From: Virgibacillus sp. SK37
Lineage (GTDB): Bacteria; Bacillota; Bacilli; Bacillales; Amphibacillaceae
Length of the DNA stretch: 64,000 nucleotides
Assembly (NCBI RefSeq): GCF_000725285.1
Contig: NZ_CP007161.1
Coordinates: forward strand, 2,084,213-2,148,212
Direction of reading: 5' to 3'
Made by a program: the position numbers and the translations under genes. The notes beneath the pieces were generated by a model. That model saw only the letters and a list, made by a program, of their open reading frames with translations. It was not told the DNA's origin and did no database searches. Positions 39,718 to 49,666 of this stretch are shown in pieces (within the stretch, counting starts at the first letter, position 1; every line of letters starts with the position of its first letter).

Positions 39718-39735
39718 TTAGTGTCCTAGAAAGTG

Positions 39736-40461
39736 CTAGGTTCTTTTTCTCAAAACATGAAAACTAAAGTAGTCAGGTCTAAAGTAATTGGCTGAATATA
39801 ACACAGGTTCATCTTCATTCGTGTAATGCATTTGTTTTAACAACAACAAAGATTGCTCCGGTTCACAATTCAAAATATCATAAATTCGATCATGATACCC
39901 AATTGGTTCTATATAAGTAACAGCATAGGCGATTCGTTTCCCAGCATATTCTTCCATTAATTGAAATAATGAATCTTCTTTATGTACTCTGTCTAATGGA
40001 ATTAAATGTTCAGGGACTTTATCAATACAAAATACTACTGGTTTATTATCAGCAGTACGCACTCTTTCGATTTTTGCAAGCGTTTCTATCTGTTTTGGAT
40101 GAAATTTTTCACGTTCCTCTTCAGTTGGGCTCACAAATTCGGTTGTTAGGTATTGAGACCCAGCACTCTTACCTGATTGTTCAATCATATATGTAACACT
40201 ATTTAATTGTTCAATTCCTGAAGAGAATATTGGTTTAGGGTTAACAAAAGTACCAACACCATGTCTTCTAGTAACAATATTATCTTCCTCCATAATTCGC
40301 AATGCCTCGCGTAAAGTAGCACGTGACACTCCTAGAAGCTTGGACAGTTGGAATTCAGAAGGAAGCTTCTCTTTTTCCTTATATTTTCCACTTTCAATAT
40401 CTCGTTTTATTTGATCGATTACTTGCAAGTATAAGTGACGTGAATCCATCTTTATTGACAT
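39736..40461 (-). CDS. GntR/HutC-family regulator (YmfC type)
   Basis: 241 aa from ATG at 40461, which follows AAAGGGGGG; an upstream in-frame ATG at 40530 is rejected. The N-terminal winged helix (about 5-75) reads [39 protein letters not shown]. The C-terminal UTRA effector domain (about 95-235) contains [17 protein letters not shown]. It sits where ymfC is in B. subtilis, between spoIIIE and the transporter, which it probably controls. The ligand is unknown. Confidence 0.88.
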   Translation of the reverse strand: MSIKMDSRHLYLQVIDQIKRDIESGKYKEKEKLPSEFQLSKLLGVSRATLREALRIMEEDNIVTRRHGVGTFVNPKPIFSSGIEQLNSVTYMIEQSGKSAGSQYLTTEFVSPTEEEREKFHPKQIETLAKIERVRTADNKPVVFCIDKVPEHLIPLDRVHKEDSLFQLMEEYAGKRIAYAVTYIEPIGYHDRIYDILNCEPEQSLLLLKQMHYTNEDEPVLYSANYFRPDYFSFHVLRKRT

Positions 40462-40825
40462 AAAATCCCCCCTTTTCCCAACTTGTTTACCAGACATCTG
40501 ACTTCTGACGTTCGACTCTTTGTCTTTCATAAATATATCATTATTATAAAAATAAATAAATAGCTATAGGACATTTTCCTCAAAAACTTTTGTACAAATT
40601 CCGAATTTTTCTATGAGTAGGGGGAAAACAGTAGTGATAACGTGCTAAAAAAAGTGAAAAAAGTATATTAAAGAGGTACAAATTTCATCGCTAAGTAAAA
40701 TGGATCACATCTTAGGCAATGTTAGACCCACAGTTCGCAGTCCAAACTTGTTTTTAAAAGAATTATTATAATTAGTACACGTGGTATACTACCATAAAAC
40801 ATGACTTACTTCTTTCATTCACAAG
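40462..40825. other. Intergenic region upstream of the GntR gene
   Basis: AT-rich DNA without an ORF. A partial palindrome TAGTACACGTGGTATACTA (40773-40791, 7 of 9 pairs) is the only structured element I see. The rest shows nothing I can support. Confidence 0.4.
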
Positions 40826-40873
40826 AAAAAACCGAACCAGCATTCTGTATAAACATGAATCAGTTCGGTTTTT
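40826..40873 (-). terminator. Terminator downstream of spoIIIE
   Basis: AAAAACCGAAC / GTTCGGTTTTT encloses a 25-nt loop that contains a smaller stem. It lies about 90 bases past the spoIIIE stop and ends in T/A runs on both sides. Confidence 0.75.
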
Positions 40874-40963
40874 CATAATTAAAATTGTTCAGTTGTCCGA
40901 TATTCGCTGAGATCTTTATTATCTATGAACAATAGAAAGATGGAGATTAAACTGTTCTTTGTT

Positions 40964-43249
40964 CTAGGATGTTTGTTCTTCCGTTGCCTGACTCACCAGA
41001 ACAGTTCTTGGTTTACTACCTTCATAAGGGCCTACAATTCCTCTGTCTTCCATCGCATCTATTAATCTTGCAGCCCTCGTATAGCCTACACGAAAACGCC
41101 TCTGTAACATAGATACACTAGCACTTTGCATCTCTGTTACTAGCTGAACTGCTTCCTCATATAATTCATCATCTACTTCTTCTTTTACTTCGTTATTTTC
41201 TTCTGGGATCATTTCCTCTTGGTATGAAGCTTTTTGTTGATCAATACAATGATCAACGATCCGTTCTACTTCCTCATCAGATAAGAATGCTCCTTGGACC
41301 CTGACTGGCTTAGAAGCACCAACAGGCATAAACAACATGTCCCCTCTTCCTAATAGTTTCTCCGCACCTCCTGAATCCAGTATTGTACGTGAATCCGTTT
41401 GGGAAGATACACTAAACGCTATCCTGGAAGGAATGTTTGCCTTAATGACGCCTGTAATAACATCAACGGAAGGGCGCTGTGTTGCTATAATAAGATGGAT
41501 GCCCGCAGCACGTGCCATTTGTGCCAATCTGGTAATGGCATCCTCTACGTCATTGGATGCAACCATCATCAGATCAGCCAATTCATCTACTAATACGACA
41601 ATATAAGGAAGATTTGGTTGTTCTTCTTCTGCCGACTGATTATATTTACGGATATATTCATTATATCCTTCGATATTACGTGTACCTGTGTCAGAGAATA
41701 ATTCATACCTTCTTTCCATCTCGGAAACAACCTTTTTCAAAGCTCTTGAGGCTTTTTTCGGATCAGTTACTACAGGTGCTAAGAGATGCGGAATTCCGTT
41801 GTAAACATTTAGTTCCACTTTCTTTGGGTCTATCATCATCATTTTTACCTCATGTGGTTTGGTACGCATCAATATTGTGGTAATAATCCCATTAACACAG
41901 ACACTTTTACCACTGCCTGTTGCTCCTGCAATTAATAAATGGGGCATCTTATTTAGTTCTGCCACAATAGCCTCTCCCGAAATATCTCTTCCCAAAGCAA
42001 ATAATAATTTTGATTTTAGATTACTCATTGAATTATCAAGTACTTCCCGTAAAGATACCATAGCTATTTCTTGATTTGGAACTTCAATACCTACAGCTGA
42101 TTTCCCGGGAATAGGAGCCTCTATACGTATATCCTTAGCTGCCAGAGCTAAGGCAAGATCATCATGTAGACTGACAATTTTACTTACCTTCACGCCTGCT
42201 TCGGGGTATATTTCATATTTGGTAACTGCAGGGCCTACATTTACTTTAGTTACACGAGCCTTCACCCCAAAACTTTGAAACGTTTTCTCCAGTTTCTTTA
42301 CAGTGGCCTGGATTTGCGACTTTTCATTTTGCTGAGAATTATGTGAAGGCTCTGCCAATAATGTAGGAGAGGGCAACACATATTCATAGTTTTCCACTTC
42401 CGTCATTGGTAAATGTTCGATTGGGTCTTCTTTCGCTGAGTCTTCTGATTCGTTCGATGTGACTTGCTCATTTTCTTGTTTTGGCGGCATTTCCCTTTCA
42501 GGCTCATGATAAGAATATGCCGTATCCGTAAAATCCTGAATGACAGGCTCTTCTTTTTCTTCATATTTGTTGTCAACGCCTGCTTTTTCACTTTCTTGTT
42601 TTGTTTTCTTTATCTCTCTTTTTTCTACCATTCTCTCTTTTCGCCTGTTACGAATATTAGATAATGTAGAAGAAAGTCTTTTAAGTAATTTAGAAGAAAA
42701 ATCACCCACAGAAAATTCGGTCATATAGATTATACCAATAATGATTGAAAATGAAGCCACGATTTTTGCGCCTACCAGGGAGAATAGATAGTAACTAAAC
42801 ATAAACAGAATAGCACCAACCATACCGCCCCCCAAAGCTGCAGCATTACCTTCTCCATTTATAAATGCTATAAAATGCTCCCAAGTCATCCCTAAAATAG
42901 ATACATTTTCATTAACTAACAATCTATCAAAAGCTTGAATATGAGTCATCAATAAAATACCAGTAAATAAAATATAAAAACCGATAAGTTTTTTGTTGAA
43001 AAAATCAGGATACCTTCTTTTAATTACTAGAAGTAATCCTGTTATCATAAGAAATAATGATGCTACAAAGTACCATATACCAAGAAAGAATCTGAAAAAA
43101 TATTCCAACCCACCTGGTATCGCTCCATCACTGATTGCACTGGCACCGCTACCGAATATTGCCAAGAATATAAAAAGTAGTCCAAGTAATTCCAGTTTTA
43201 GTTGTTTTTTTATTTTATTGTTCTTCTTCTTACGTCTTTTTTTTGCCAA
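40964..43249 (-). CDS. spoIIIE: SpoIIIE, septal DNA translocase
   Basis: 761 aa. Four N-terminal membrane helices (about 18-175) anchor it in the septum; an acidic, Glu/Lys-rich linker (about 200-310) follows. The motor domain has Walker A GATGSGKS (442-449) and [11 protein letters not shown]. The gamma DNA-reading domain at the end has [21 protein letters not shown]. It pumps the chromosome into the forespore. The start is TTG (43247-43249) after AGAGGTGAG, matching the conserved MAKK terminus. Confidence 0.95.
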   Translation of the reverse strand: MAKKRRKKKNNKIKKQLKLELLGLLFIFLAIFGSGASAISDGAIPGGLEYFFRFFLGIWYFVASLFLMITGLLLVIKRRYPDFFNKKLIGFYILFTGILLMTHIQAFDRLLVNENVSILGMTWEHFIAFINGEGNAAALGGGMVGAILFMFSYYLFSLVGAKIVASFSIIIGIIYMTEFSVGDFSSKLLKRLSSTLSNIRNRRKERMVEKREIKKTKQESEKAGVDNKYEEKEEPVIQDFTDTAYSYHEPEREMPPKQENEQVTSNESEDSAKEDPIEHLPMTEVENYEYVLPSPTLLAEPSHNSQQNEKSQIQATVKKLEKTFQSFGVKARVTKVNVGPAVTKYEIYPEAGVKVSKIVSLHDDLALALAAKDIRIEAPIPGKSAVGIEVPNQEIAMVSLREVLDNSMSNLKSKLLFALGRDISGEAIVAELNKMPHLLIAGATGSGKSVCVNGIITTILMRTKPHEVKMMMIDPKKVELNVYNGIPHLLAPVVTDPKKASRALKKVVSEMERRYELFSDTGTRNIEGYNEYIRKYNQSAEEEQPNLPYIVVLVDELADLMMVASNDVEDAITRLAQMARAAGIHLIIATQRPSVDVITGVIKANIPSRIAFSVSSQTDSRTILDSGGAEKLLGRGDMLFMPVGASKPVRVQGAFLSDEEVERIVDHCIDQQKASYQEEMIPEENNEVKEEVDDELYEEAVQLVTEMQSASVSMLQRRFRVGYTRAARLIDAMEDRGIVGPYEGSKPRTVLVSQATEEQTS

Positions 43250-43289
43250 TCTTTCTCACCTCTTTAAACAAGAACTTTCACGAAGTTGT

Positions 43290-43317
43290 AAACCCTTGCC
43301 AGATATGACAAGGGTTT
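43290..43317 (-). terminator. Terminator after ylzJ
   Basis: AAACCCTTG / CAAGGGTTT with a 10-nt loop between ylzJ and spoIIIE, followed by T-containing sequence on the minus strand. Confidence 0.65.
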
Positions 43318-43373
43318 CTATATATAATCTAATTATATCATAAATAGAAAGTATAAATTGATTATATAGGTAT

Positions 43374-43574
43374 TTAAGGTAGAATTCTTCCAGGTGTATA
43401 TTTATCATTAAGAAAGTCCTGCGGGTCCGTCGATAATAATTGTACCAGTTGATATTCTCCATCTGCTGTCTTATTTACACAAATAGTTCTTCCTTCATAG
43501 GAGATATATTCTCTATTTGTATTTTCTTCTTCCGGAAAAATCTCTTCTTGCGTTAAAGGTGTATATAATATCAT
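43374..43574 (-). CDS. ylzJ: YlzJ-like family protein
   Basis: 66 aa matching the YlzJ family: [14 protein letters not shown] at the start, a beta-rich middle ([15 protein letters not shown]), and [19 protein letters not shown] at the end. Function unknown; it always accompanies tepA in Bacilli. Its ATG overlaps the tepA stop by 4 bases, implying translational coupling. Confidence 0.92.
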   Translation of the reverse strand: MILYTPLTQEEIFPEEENTNREYISYEGRTICVNKTADGEYQLVQLLSTDPQDFLNDKYTPGRILP

Positions 43575-44305
43575 TGAATCACCTGATTTCCGGTTTCATT
43601 ACTCTGTCCAATCATTTCATTTAGCTTAACCATAGCTTCTTTTACGCCGCCGACATCATCAATCAACCCGTATTCTACTGCGTCTGCACCGACCACATTT
43701 GTACCAATATCTCTTGTTAAGTTACCCTTAGCAAACATCAAATCTTTAAATTTTTCTTCCTTAATATTTGAATGATTGATAACAAAATTAATTACTCTTT
43801 CCTGCATTTTATCCAAATACTCAAAAGTTTGTGGTACGCCAATTACTAATCCAGTAAGTCTCACCGGGTGAATTGTCATCGTAGCTGTAGGGACTATAAA
43901 AGAATAATCTGTTGCTACAGCGATTGGTACTCCAATCGAGTGACCACCTCCAAGAACAATGGATACGGTCGGTTTAGATATAGAAGCAATCATTTCAGCT
44001 AGCGCCAATCCTGCTTCGACATCGCCACCTACTGTATTTAGTAAAATAATCATACCCTCTATTTTCGGATTTTGCTCAATTGCAATTAATTGAGGTAACA
44101 AATGCTCATACTTCGTTGTTTTATTTTGAGGCGGAAGCTGTATATGCCCTTCTACCTGTCCAATAATCGATAATACATGGATATTGGAATCTGGGGCCGC
44201 GGGAATGTTAGATTGTCCCAGCTGTTGGATTTTTTGCACGATAGAGGAAGAGTTTGTTTGCTGTTCTTGATTTTGATCTTCCTTTTTTTCAGTTTCTTTA
44301 TTCAT
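43571..44305 (-). CDS. tepA: TepA, ClpP-like serine protease
   Basis: 244 aa from ATG at 44305 ([13 protein letters not shown]); AAGGAG is rather far (about 14 bases), and the frame extends upstream to 44368 without a better start. The ClpP/SppA-like core has [17 protein letters not shown] and the nucleophile region [14 protein letters not shown] hydrophilic, Gln-rich N-terminus of about 40 residues precedes it. TepA was linked to protein translocation and degradation of small acid-soluble spore proteins in B. subtilis. Followed by ylzJ. Confidence 0.88.
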   Translation of the reverse strand: MNKETEKKEDQNQEQQTNSSSIVQKIQQLGQSNIPAAPDSNIHVLSIIGQVEGHIQLPPQNKTTKYEHLLPQLIAIEQNPKIEGMIILLNTVGGDVEAGLALAEMIASISKPTVSIVLGGGHSIGVPIAVATDYSFIVPTATMTIHPVRLTGLVIGVPQTFEYLDKMQERVINFVINHSNIKEEKFKDLMFAKGNLTRDIGTNVVGADAVEYGLIDDVGGVKEAMVKLNEMIGQSNETGNQVIQ

Positions 44306-44374
44306 TAATATGCCACACTCCTTCATTGGGTCTCTTGCCATAGTATGAGCAAATCTGAAGAGGTACATGCATAA

Positions 44375-44404
44375 TAAAAAACCGACTACTCAAGTCGGTT
44401 TTTT
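44375..44404 (-). terminator. Terminator after dapA
   Basis: AAAACCGACT / AGTCGGTTTT with a 5-nt loop and flanking A/T runs, 16 bases past the dapA stop. Confidence 0.85.
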
Positions 44405-44419
44405 CGCCTTTACTTTTAA

Positions 44420-45280
44420 CTACAGATAGTTTTGCAATCTTTCTTCATCTTCCTTTGAAAGTTCGGTTAAAGGAAGTCTAACATTTCCCGTATCTATTCC
44501 TTTCAAACGTAAAGCAGCTTTAACCGGGGCAGGTGAGGGGGCCATAAACATTGCTTTCATGGTTGGAAGGAGTTTCCGATGAATAGATGCTGCATTTTCT
44601 ATACTTCCATTGTGAAGCTGAGCTGCCATTTCTTGCATTTCCTTTCCTGCCACATGGGATACAACAGAGACTACTCCTACGGCTCCGAGAGACAGCAGAG
44701 GAAGTGTCATACTATCCTCTCCACTATAAAAACTGAAATCATCTCCTGTTTTCTCAATAACGGTTGCAGCTAGTTCCATATCACCGGTTGCATCTTTAAT
44801 AGAAACAATCCCTGGAACTCTACTTAATTGAACGATTGTATCGGCAGTCATTTTAACAACTGATCGGCCAGGAATATTATAGAGCATGATTGGCAAATCC
44901 GTTTCTTTAGCTATTGCAGAGAAATGTTCGATCATCCCTTGCTGACTCGGTTTGTTATAGTAGGGTGTCACAAGCATAATGGCATCCACTCCACATGCTT
45001 CAGCTTCTTTTGTTAGTGAAATGGATGATGCCGTATTATTGCTTCCTGTACCAGCAATAACTGGAATGCGCTTGTTGGCCACTTTTACTACATGTTTAAA
45101 TAAACCAATTTTTTCCGCTGAAGTTAGTGTTGGTGATTCACCTGTCGTTCCAGCAATTACCAAACCATCTGTACCGTGTTCAATTAAATATTCAATTAGT
45201 TTCGTGGTTTGGTCATAATCTACTTCACCACGAGTGTTAAATGGTGTTACCATTGCTGTTAAAACACGACCAAAATTCAT
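44420..45280 (-). CDS. dapA: DapA, 4-hydroxy-tetrahydrodipicolinate synthase
   Basis: 286 aa TIM-barrel lyase. The Schiff-base lysine is Lys162 (SIKDATGD); Tyr134 (YNIPGRS) and TTGES (45-49) complete the active site. It condenses aspartate semialdehyde with pyruvate, feeding both lysine/diaminopimelate and, through DpaAB, spore dipicolinic acid. Gene order dpaA-dpaB-asd-dapG-dapA matches B. subtilis. The RNase J2 gene that usually follows is missing. Confidence 0.96.
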   Translation of the reverse strand: MNFGRVLTAMVTPFNTRGEVDYDQTTKLIEYLIEHGTDGLVIAGTTGESPTLTSAEKIGLFKHVVKVANKRIPVIAGTGSNNTASSISLTKEAEACGVDAIMLVTPYYNKPSQQGMIEHFSAIAKETDLPIMLYNIPGRSVVKMTADTIVQLSRVPGIVSIKDATGDMELAATVIEKTGDDFSFYSGEDSMTLPLLSLGAVGVVSVVSHVAGKEMQEMAAQLHNGSIENAASIHRKLLPTMKAMFMAPSPAPVKAALRLKGIDTGNVRLPLTELSKEDEERLQNYL

Positions 45281-45319
45281 TCTCTATCACCTTTCTTTAA
45301 TTAAGAAACTTGATATACA

Positions 45320-46543
45320 TTAATTCCTATTTCCCAAATCAAAGACTTCATGTAAGGCATTGACAGCAATCTTTAGATCTTTGTTGTGCACAAGCACCCA
45401 GATTGTTGTATGACTGTCAGCAGATTGGAGTATTTGAACATTCGCATCCGTTAAAGATTGAACTATTTTTGAAGCAACCCCTGGAACTCCGGTCATACCC
45501 GCTCCAACAGCAGAAACTTTAGCACAATTTGCAGTAGTTTCCGGCTGGAAGCCTAATGTCTCTAAGATTCGCACTGCCTTTTCTGCAAACATATCTGCAA
45601 CGGTATAAATTACTCCAGTTGGTGATATGTTAATAAAATCAACAGAAATTCCTGCCTCCGCCATTGCTTTGAACACATCTGACTGAAGACGAAACCCATC
45701 CTCTTTGGAATGCACGCGAATTTGAGTGATTGATGAAATATGAGCAATTCCTGTAATCAGTCGTTCAGAAACATCCGTTCCTCTATCAAGTACTCTTGAG
45801 GAAGTTACCAACGTCCCATTTTCTTCGGAATAAGTTGATCTTACCCTCATCGGTATCTTTGCTTGCATAGCGATCTCCACTGCTCTTGGGTGAACTACCT
45901 TTGCACCTTGGTATGCTAAATTGCATATTTCTGTATATGTCACTACATCAATAGGTCTTGCTGATTCAACAACCCGGGGATCAGCGGTCATTATTCCGTT
46001 AACGTCCGTGAAAATTTCTATACGTTCCGCCGCTAATGTAGCCCCCAAGGCAGCTGCAGTAGTATCACTACCGCCTCTGCCTATTGTAGTAATTTCACCT
46101 GAACTTGTTTGTCCCTGAAAACCAGCAACCACCACAACATCATGGGTTTCCAAGTCAGTCCCAACCCGTGTAGGGTCAACTTCAATTATTTTAGCTTGAT
46201 TATAATCTTCTGTCGTAATAAAACCTGCTTGAGCTCCTGTTAATGCTGTAGCTGCGACATGATTTTTCTGTAGTTCATTAGATAGAACCACAGAAGAAAT
46301 TACCTCTCCACAGGAAAGTAATAAATCAATTTCCCTGTTGGAATTATAGTTCGCAGGAAAGTCAACCAGATCCAGCAATGTGTCTGTTGCATAAGGATCT
46401 GGTTTTCTGCCCAGTGCAGATACAACAACCACTACTTTAAACCCTTCGACTAATGCATCTTTAATATGCCTAATTACATGTTCCCTGTTCTCCTCTGACT
46501 GAACAGAAGTTCCACCAAATTTTTGAACTACAACCTGCATCAT
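45320..46543 (-). CDS. dapG: DapG, aspartokinase I
   Basis: 407 aa. The kinase domain starts VVQKFGGTSV and has GRGGSDTTAAALGATL; two ACT domains follow (from about 265). It phosphorylates aspartate in the first step of the lysine/DAP/DPA pathway; the DapG isozyme of B. subtilis is inhibited by meso-diaminopimelate. Two adjacent ATGs follow AGAGGTG; the second is as likely. It is 12 bases from asd. Confidence 0.95.
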   Translation of the reverse strand: MMQVVVQKFGGTSVQSEENREHVIRHIKDALVEGFKVVVVVSALGRKPDPYATDTLLDLVDFPANYNSNREIDLLLSCGEVISSVVLSNELQKNHVAATALTGAQAGFITTEDYNQAKIIEVDPTRVGTDLETHDVVVVAGFQGQTSSGEITTIGRGGSDTTAAALGATLAAERIEIFTDVNGIMTADPRVVESARPIDVVTYTEICNLAYQGAKVVHPRAVEIAMQAKIPMRVRSTYSEENGTLVTSSRVLDRGTDVSERLITGIAHISSITQIRVHSKEDGFRLQSDVFKAMAEAGISVDFINISPTGVIYTVADMFAEKAVRILETLGFQPETTANCAKVSAVGAGMTGVPGVASKIVQSLTDANVQILQSADSHTTIWVLVHNKDLKIAVNALHEVFDLGNRN

Positions 46544-46555
46544 AAAACACCTCTA

Positions 46556-47605
46556 TTATTTTAACCAGTTATTCTTAATTAATGTTTCTGCAATTTGTAC
46601 TGTATTTAAGGCAGCGCCCTTCATCAAATTATCGGATACAACCCAAAGATGAAAGCCTCGGTCATTATCCAGATCTTTTCTAACACGTCCTACAAATACT
46701 TCTTCTTTCTCTGCTGCACTTAATGGGGTCGGATATGTTTGATTAGTAGGGTCATCCTCTAATACTACACCTTCCGCATTTTTTAATTCATTCCATAGGT
46801 CTGCAACCTTAACATCGTCTTTAGCCAGCTCAATATATACACTTTCAGCATGGGAAGTAAAGAACGGAAGTCGAACACATGTCGCAGCAACAGACAGATC
46901 AGACTGATGCAAAATCTTTTTAGTTTCATTTATCATTTTCATTTCTTCAAAGGTATAACCATTTTCCTGAAATACATCAATTTGCGGAAGTGCGTTGAAA
47001 GCAATTGGATAATGCTTCTTATCCCCTTTAACAGGTAGAATCTCGGCTTCCATTGTACCATTTTCAAAAAAGTCTTTTGATTGTTTCTCCAATTCTTTAT
47101 TTGCTTGTGCACCTGCACCTGATACGGCCTGATAGGTTGATACGATTACTCGTTCTATTCCGAAAGCATTTTGAATTGGCTTTAATGCTGCTACCATTTG
47201 AATAGTTGAACAGTTCGGATTGGCTATAATTCCTTCATGCTTTTTCAGATCTTCCTTATTTACTTCAGGCACCACAAGAGGCACATTTTCATCCATTCGG
47301 AAAGCACTCGTATTATCTATTACTACTGCACCGTGTTTCACAGCTTCAGGAGCAAGTTGTTTGGATATAGATCCACCTGCTGAAAATAATGCGATATCAA
47401 TATCTTTAAAACTGTCAGGAGTAGCTTCCTCTACGGTTACACTTTCCCCTTTAAATATCATTTGCTTTCCAGCTGAACGCTTTGAGGATAATAGTTTTAG
47501 TTGTTTTACCGGAAAATCCTTTTCTTCTAGTAAGCGCATAATTTTTTTTCCTACTGCGCCTGTCGCTCCTAATATTGCTACATTGTATAATTCTTTTTGT
47601 AACAT
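46556..47605 (-). CDS. asd: Aspartate-semialdehyde dehydrogenase
   Basis: 349 aa. The NADP site is ILGATGAVGKK, the catalytic cysteine Cys132 (NPNCSTIQM), and the substrate/dimer region has QAVSGAGAQANKELEKQ. It reduces aspartyl phosphate to the semialdehyde used by DapA. It lies between dpaB and dapG, in the sporulation-linked DPA cluster. Confidence 0.96.
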   Translation of the reverse strand: MLQKELYNVAILGATGAVGKKIMRLLEEKDFPVKQLKLLSSKRSAGKQMIFKGESVTVEEATPDSFKDIDIALFSAGGSISKQLAPEAVKHGAVVIDNTSAFRMDENVPLVVPEVNKEDLKKHEGIIANPNCSTIQMVAALKPIQNAFGIERVIVSTYQAVSGAGAQANKELEKQSKDFFENGTMEAEILPVKGDKKHYPIAFNALPQIDVFQENGYTFEEMKMINETKKILHQSDLSVAATCVRLPFFTSHAESVYIELAKDDVKVADLWNELKNAEGVVLEDDPTNQTYPTPLSAAEKEEVFVGRVRKDLDNDRGFHLWVVSDNLMKGAALNTVQIAETLIKNNWLK

Positions 47606-47669
47606 CCTCGGTTCTCCCTTCCATTCTCCTTTATATAAAATTACTTCTAATTTTTAATTCTATCATAGT

Positions 47670-48260
47670 TTAATCATGATGAGGAACAATAACTGGTTGA
47701 AGTTGTTTAAATTGAAGTGCAGATTCTACTGTTTCACTTAATAAGTCCATTTTAGCTACAAGGGAGTTAGGCTTTTTATATGGATCATCTTGCCCGTAAG
47801 GTATAAAATAAATAAACTTACTTGCCATCAATCGCATTAGGTTAACACCATTTAACCCTAAAGCGTCATTGGTGGATATTCCTAAAACGACTGGACTTTG
47901 ATTTCGCATCGTGGCTTTTGCAGCCATGAGCACAGGAGAATCTGTTAGGGCATTCGCCATTTTACTAAGTGAATTCCCTGTTAATGGGGCTATAACCATA
48001 CAATCAAGTGGGTATTTCGGACCAAGCGGCTCAGCTTCCTGCATTGTTGTGATTACAGACTTGCCTGTAATCTTTTCGATTTTGTCAATATGATCTTCTG
48101 CATTACCGAATTTAGTATCTGTAGACCTTACCGTATACGTAACAATTGGTACAACCTCTGCTTTTTGCTCCATTAACCTCTCTAATTGAGGAAAAACTTG
48201 ATCATAGGTACAATGAGACCCAGTAAAACCGAATCCAATACGCTTACCTTCCAGACTCAT
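47670..48260 (-). CDS. dpaB: DpaB (SpoVFB), dipicolinate synthase subunit B
   Basis: 196 aa flavoprotein-like subunit: KRIGFGFTGSHCTYDQVFPQLERL and CMVIAPLTGNSLSKMANALTDSPVLMAAKATMRNQ are typical of the HFCD flavoprotein fold. With DpaA it oxidises the DapA product to dipicolinic acid in the mother cell late in sporulation. 33 bases separate it from dpaA. Confidence 0.95.
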   Translation of the reverse strand: MSLEGKRIGFGFTGSHCTYDQVFPQLERLMEQKAEVVPIVTYTVRSTDTKFGNAEDHIDKIEKITGKSVITTMQEAEPLGPKYPLDCMVIAPLTGNSLSKMANALTDSPVLMAAKATMRNQSPVVLGISTNDALGLNGVNLMRLMASKFIYFIPYGQDDPYKKPNSLVAKMDLLSETVESALQFKQLQPVIVPHHD

Positions 48261-48293
48261 ACTATATCCCCTCTCCTTTCATTTCTAAACCTT

Positions 48294-49169
48294 CTAATTG
48301 CTTAATATAAACTGTTTAATAACATCTGCCAGTATTTTACCGGCTGTTTTCGGAGCTACCATGCCTGGTAAGCTTGGTGATAGAATAGCCTTAATGCCCC
48401 GCTGCTCAGCATAATCGAAGTCTGTTCCTCCAGGTTTGGAAGCTAAATCAATTATCAAGGCATTAGAAGGAAGTTGTTGGATGGATTGCTTTCCCACCAC
48501 TGGTGCTGGAATAGTATTAATGATTAAATCACATAAAGCTGTATTATTAGGTAATTCCTCTAATGGAATTGGATTTAACCCCATCTCATCAATCCTCGCT
48601 AGATCCTTTATGCTACTTGCACTTACCGAAACTTTCGCTCCCAATGCTGAAAATTTGTTAGCCACTGTATGACCCACTCTTCCAAACCCGACTACAATAA
48701 CACGTGAAGAATGAATCGTATAATCAGTATGTTCAATTGCCATCATAATTGTTCCTTCTGCAGTTGGAATTGAATTATATATTGCTACATCATCCCTGTT
48801 CAATAAAGCTTCTAAGTGGACGTTTGCACTTACCGTGGCTTCCTTCAGATAGTCATTAGCTATTCCTGTAAACACCAAGCATGAGCTTTTTAATTTTTTA
48901 AACCATTGTTTTTCTAAACGAATTTTTTTATCCGAAAAAACAGTATCAACATTTCCCTCCATATCGGTTCCTGTAATTGGTAAAATAACAGTATCCAATT
49001 TGGAAGGTTCTATATCATTAAATTCAATTTGCTGTGATCCTGTGAATCCTTGTGCTAATTTATCAAAACCTACAAGGAAAATGGTTGTTTCGGTTAGAGT
49101 CTGCAGTTGACGAATTAATTCTAAATAACGTGCATCCCCACCTATAACTGCAATCTGTCTTTGCCCCAT
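48294..49169 (-). CDS. dpaA: DpaA (SpoVFA), dipicolinate synthase subunit A
   Basis: 291 aa. N-terminal domain IAVIGGDARYLELIRQL; a second Rossmann motif VVGFGRVGHTVANKFSALGAKV at about 157-178; the C-terminus has LIIDLASKPGGTDFDYAEQRGIKAI. DPA makes up a large part of the spore core. GGAGGG precedes the ATG. A sigma-K-like promoter stands about 50 bases upstream, the expected control. Confidence 0.95.
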   Translation of the reverse strand: MGQRQIAVIGGDARYLELIRQLQTLTETTIFLVGFDKLAQGFTGSQQIEFNDIEPSKLDTVILPITGTDMEGNVDTVFSDKKIRLEKQWFKKLKSSCLVFTGIANDYLKEATVSANVHLEALLNRDDVAIYNSIPTAEGTIMMAIEHTDYTIHSSRVIVVGFGRVGHTVANKFSALGAKVSVSASSIKDLARIDEMGLNPIPLEELPNNTALCDLIINTIPAPVVGKQSIQQLPSNALIIDLASKPGGTDFDYAEQRGIKAILSPSLPGMVAPKTAGKILADVIKQFILSN

Positions 49170-49216
49170 TTATATAAACACCCTCCAAACTTTGTGCTTC
49201 TGAATTAACTTCTTTA

Positions 49217-49244
49217 TAGCTTATGTGCGTTCGTTATGTTAGTG
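49217..49244 (-). promoter_or_regulatory. Sigma-K-like promoter of dpaAB
   Basis: On the minus strand CATAAGCTA (49217-49225) fits the sigma-K -10 CATANNNTA, with CAC (49242-49244) 16 bases upstream as the -35. B. subtilis spoVF is a known sigma-K operon. Confidence 0.5.
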
Positions 49245-49267
49245 ATTCGCATAGTAAAATTTCCAAT

Positions 49268-49303
49268 AAAAAAGGCTGATACCCCTTAGAGTAATCAGCC
49301 TAT
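49268..49303 (-). terminator. Terminator of the ymxH unit
   Basis: AGGCTGAT / ATCAGCCT around a 13-nt loop, followed on the minus strand by TTTTTTATT. It ends the transcript that carries ymxH and the 38-codon ORF. Confidence 0.85.
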
Positions 49304-49310
49304 ATAATAG

Positions 49311-49427
49311 TTAATTTGCTTCATCTTCCAAATACTTTCTATTTGAGACAATCGATTCGTACCGAGGAAATGAGAATAGCTTTCTGTGATCAATGACGAC
49401 AGGTATTTCAACCTTTTCAAAATTCAT
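49311..49427 (-). CDS. 38-aa ORF translationally coupled to ymxH
   Basis: ATG at 49425-49427 overlaps the ymxH TGA as ATGA; 38 codons end in TAA at 49311-49313, 8 bases before the terminator hairpin. The peptide begins MNFEKVEIPVVIDHRKLF, has a hydrophobic beta-like start and a charged C-terminus (KYLEDEAN). No homologue recognised. The stop-start overlap, location inside the transcript and terminator right after it argue for a real gene. There is no separate ribosome site, consistent with coupling. Confidence 0.5.
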   Translation of the reverse strand: MNFEKVEIPVVIDHRKLFSFPRYESIVSNRKYLEDEAN

Positions 49428-49666
49428 CTTATCTTGTCTGGATCAATAATGATCATGTCATCCCCTATTTTCCTTATCGAATCCCAGCGTATCCTTGTTT
49501 CCTCACCTTCTTTTTTTAGACCAAACCATTTGTAATTAGGAATAATAAAAGATTCAATTTGTCCGGTCCTTTCGTTGATTTCCATATCCGTCTGCCCCAA
49601 AATACCCAACCTTGCTCCTTGGTTTACATCAACTATCTCTTTCCCGCTTATTTCTTTATAACGCAT
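49424..49666 (-). CDS. ymxH: YmxH/YlmC family PRC-barrel sporulation protein
   Basis: 80 aa from ATG at 49666, directly after a near-perfect AAGGAGGAGGTGGATC; the longer frame starting at 49747 would include that site. The PRC-barrel pattern is clear: SGKEIVDVNQGARLGILGQTDMEI, SFIIPNYKWFG, IRWDSIRKIGDDMIIID. Function unknown, sporulation-associated by family. In B. subtilis it directly follows mlpA; here a 0.8-kb repeat lies between them. Confidence 0.92.
   Translation of the reverse strand: MRYKEISGKEIVDVNQGARLGILGQTDMEINERTGQIESFIIPNYKWFGLKKEGEETRIRWDSIRKIGDDMIIIDPDKIR

Noticed and set aside
45281-45319. Lysine riboswitch in the dap cluster
   Set aside because: Gaps upstream of dapG and dapA are far too short (under 45 bases) and no L-box motif is seen.
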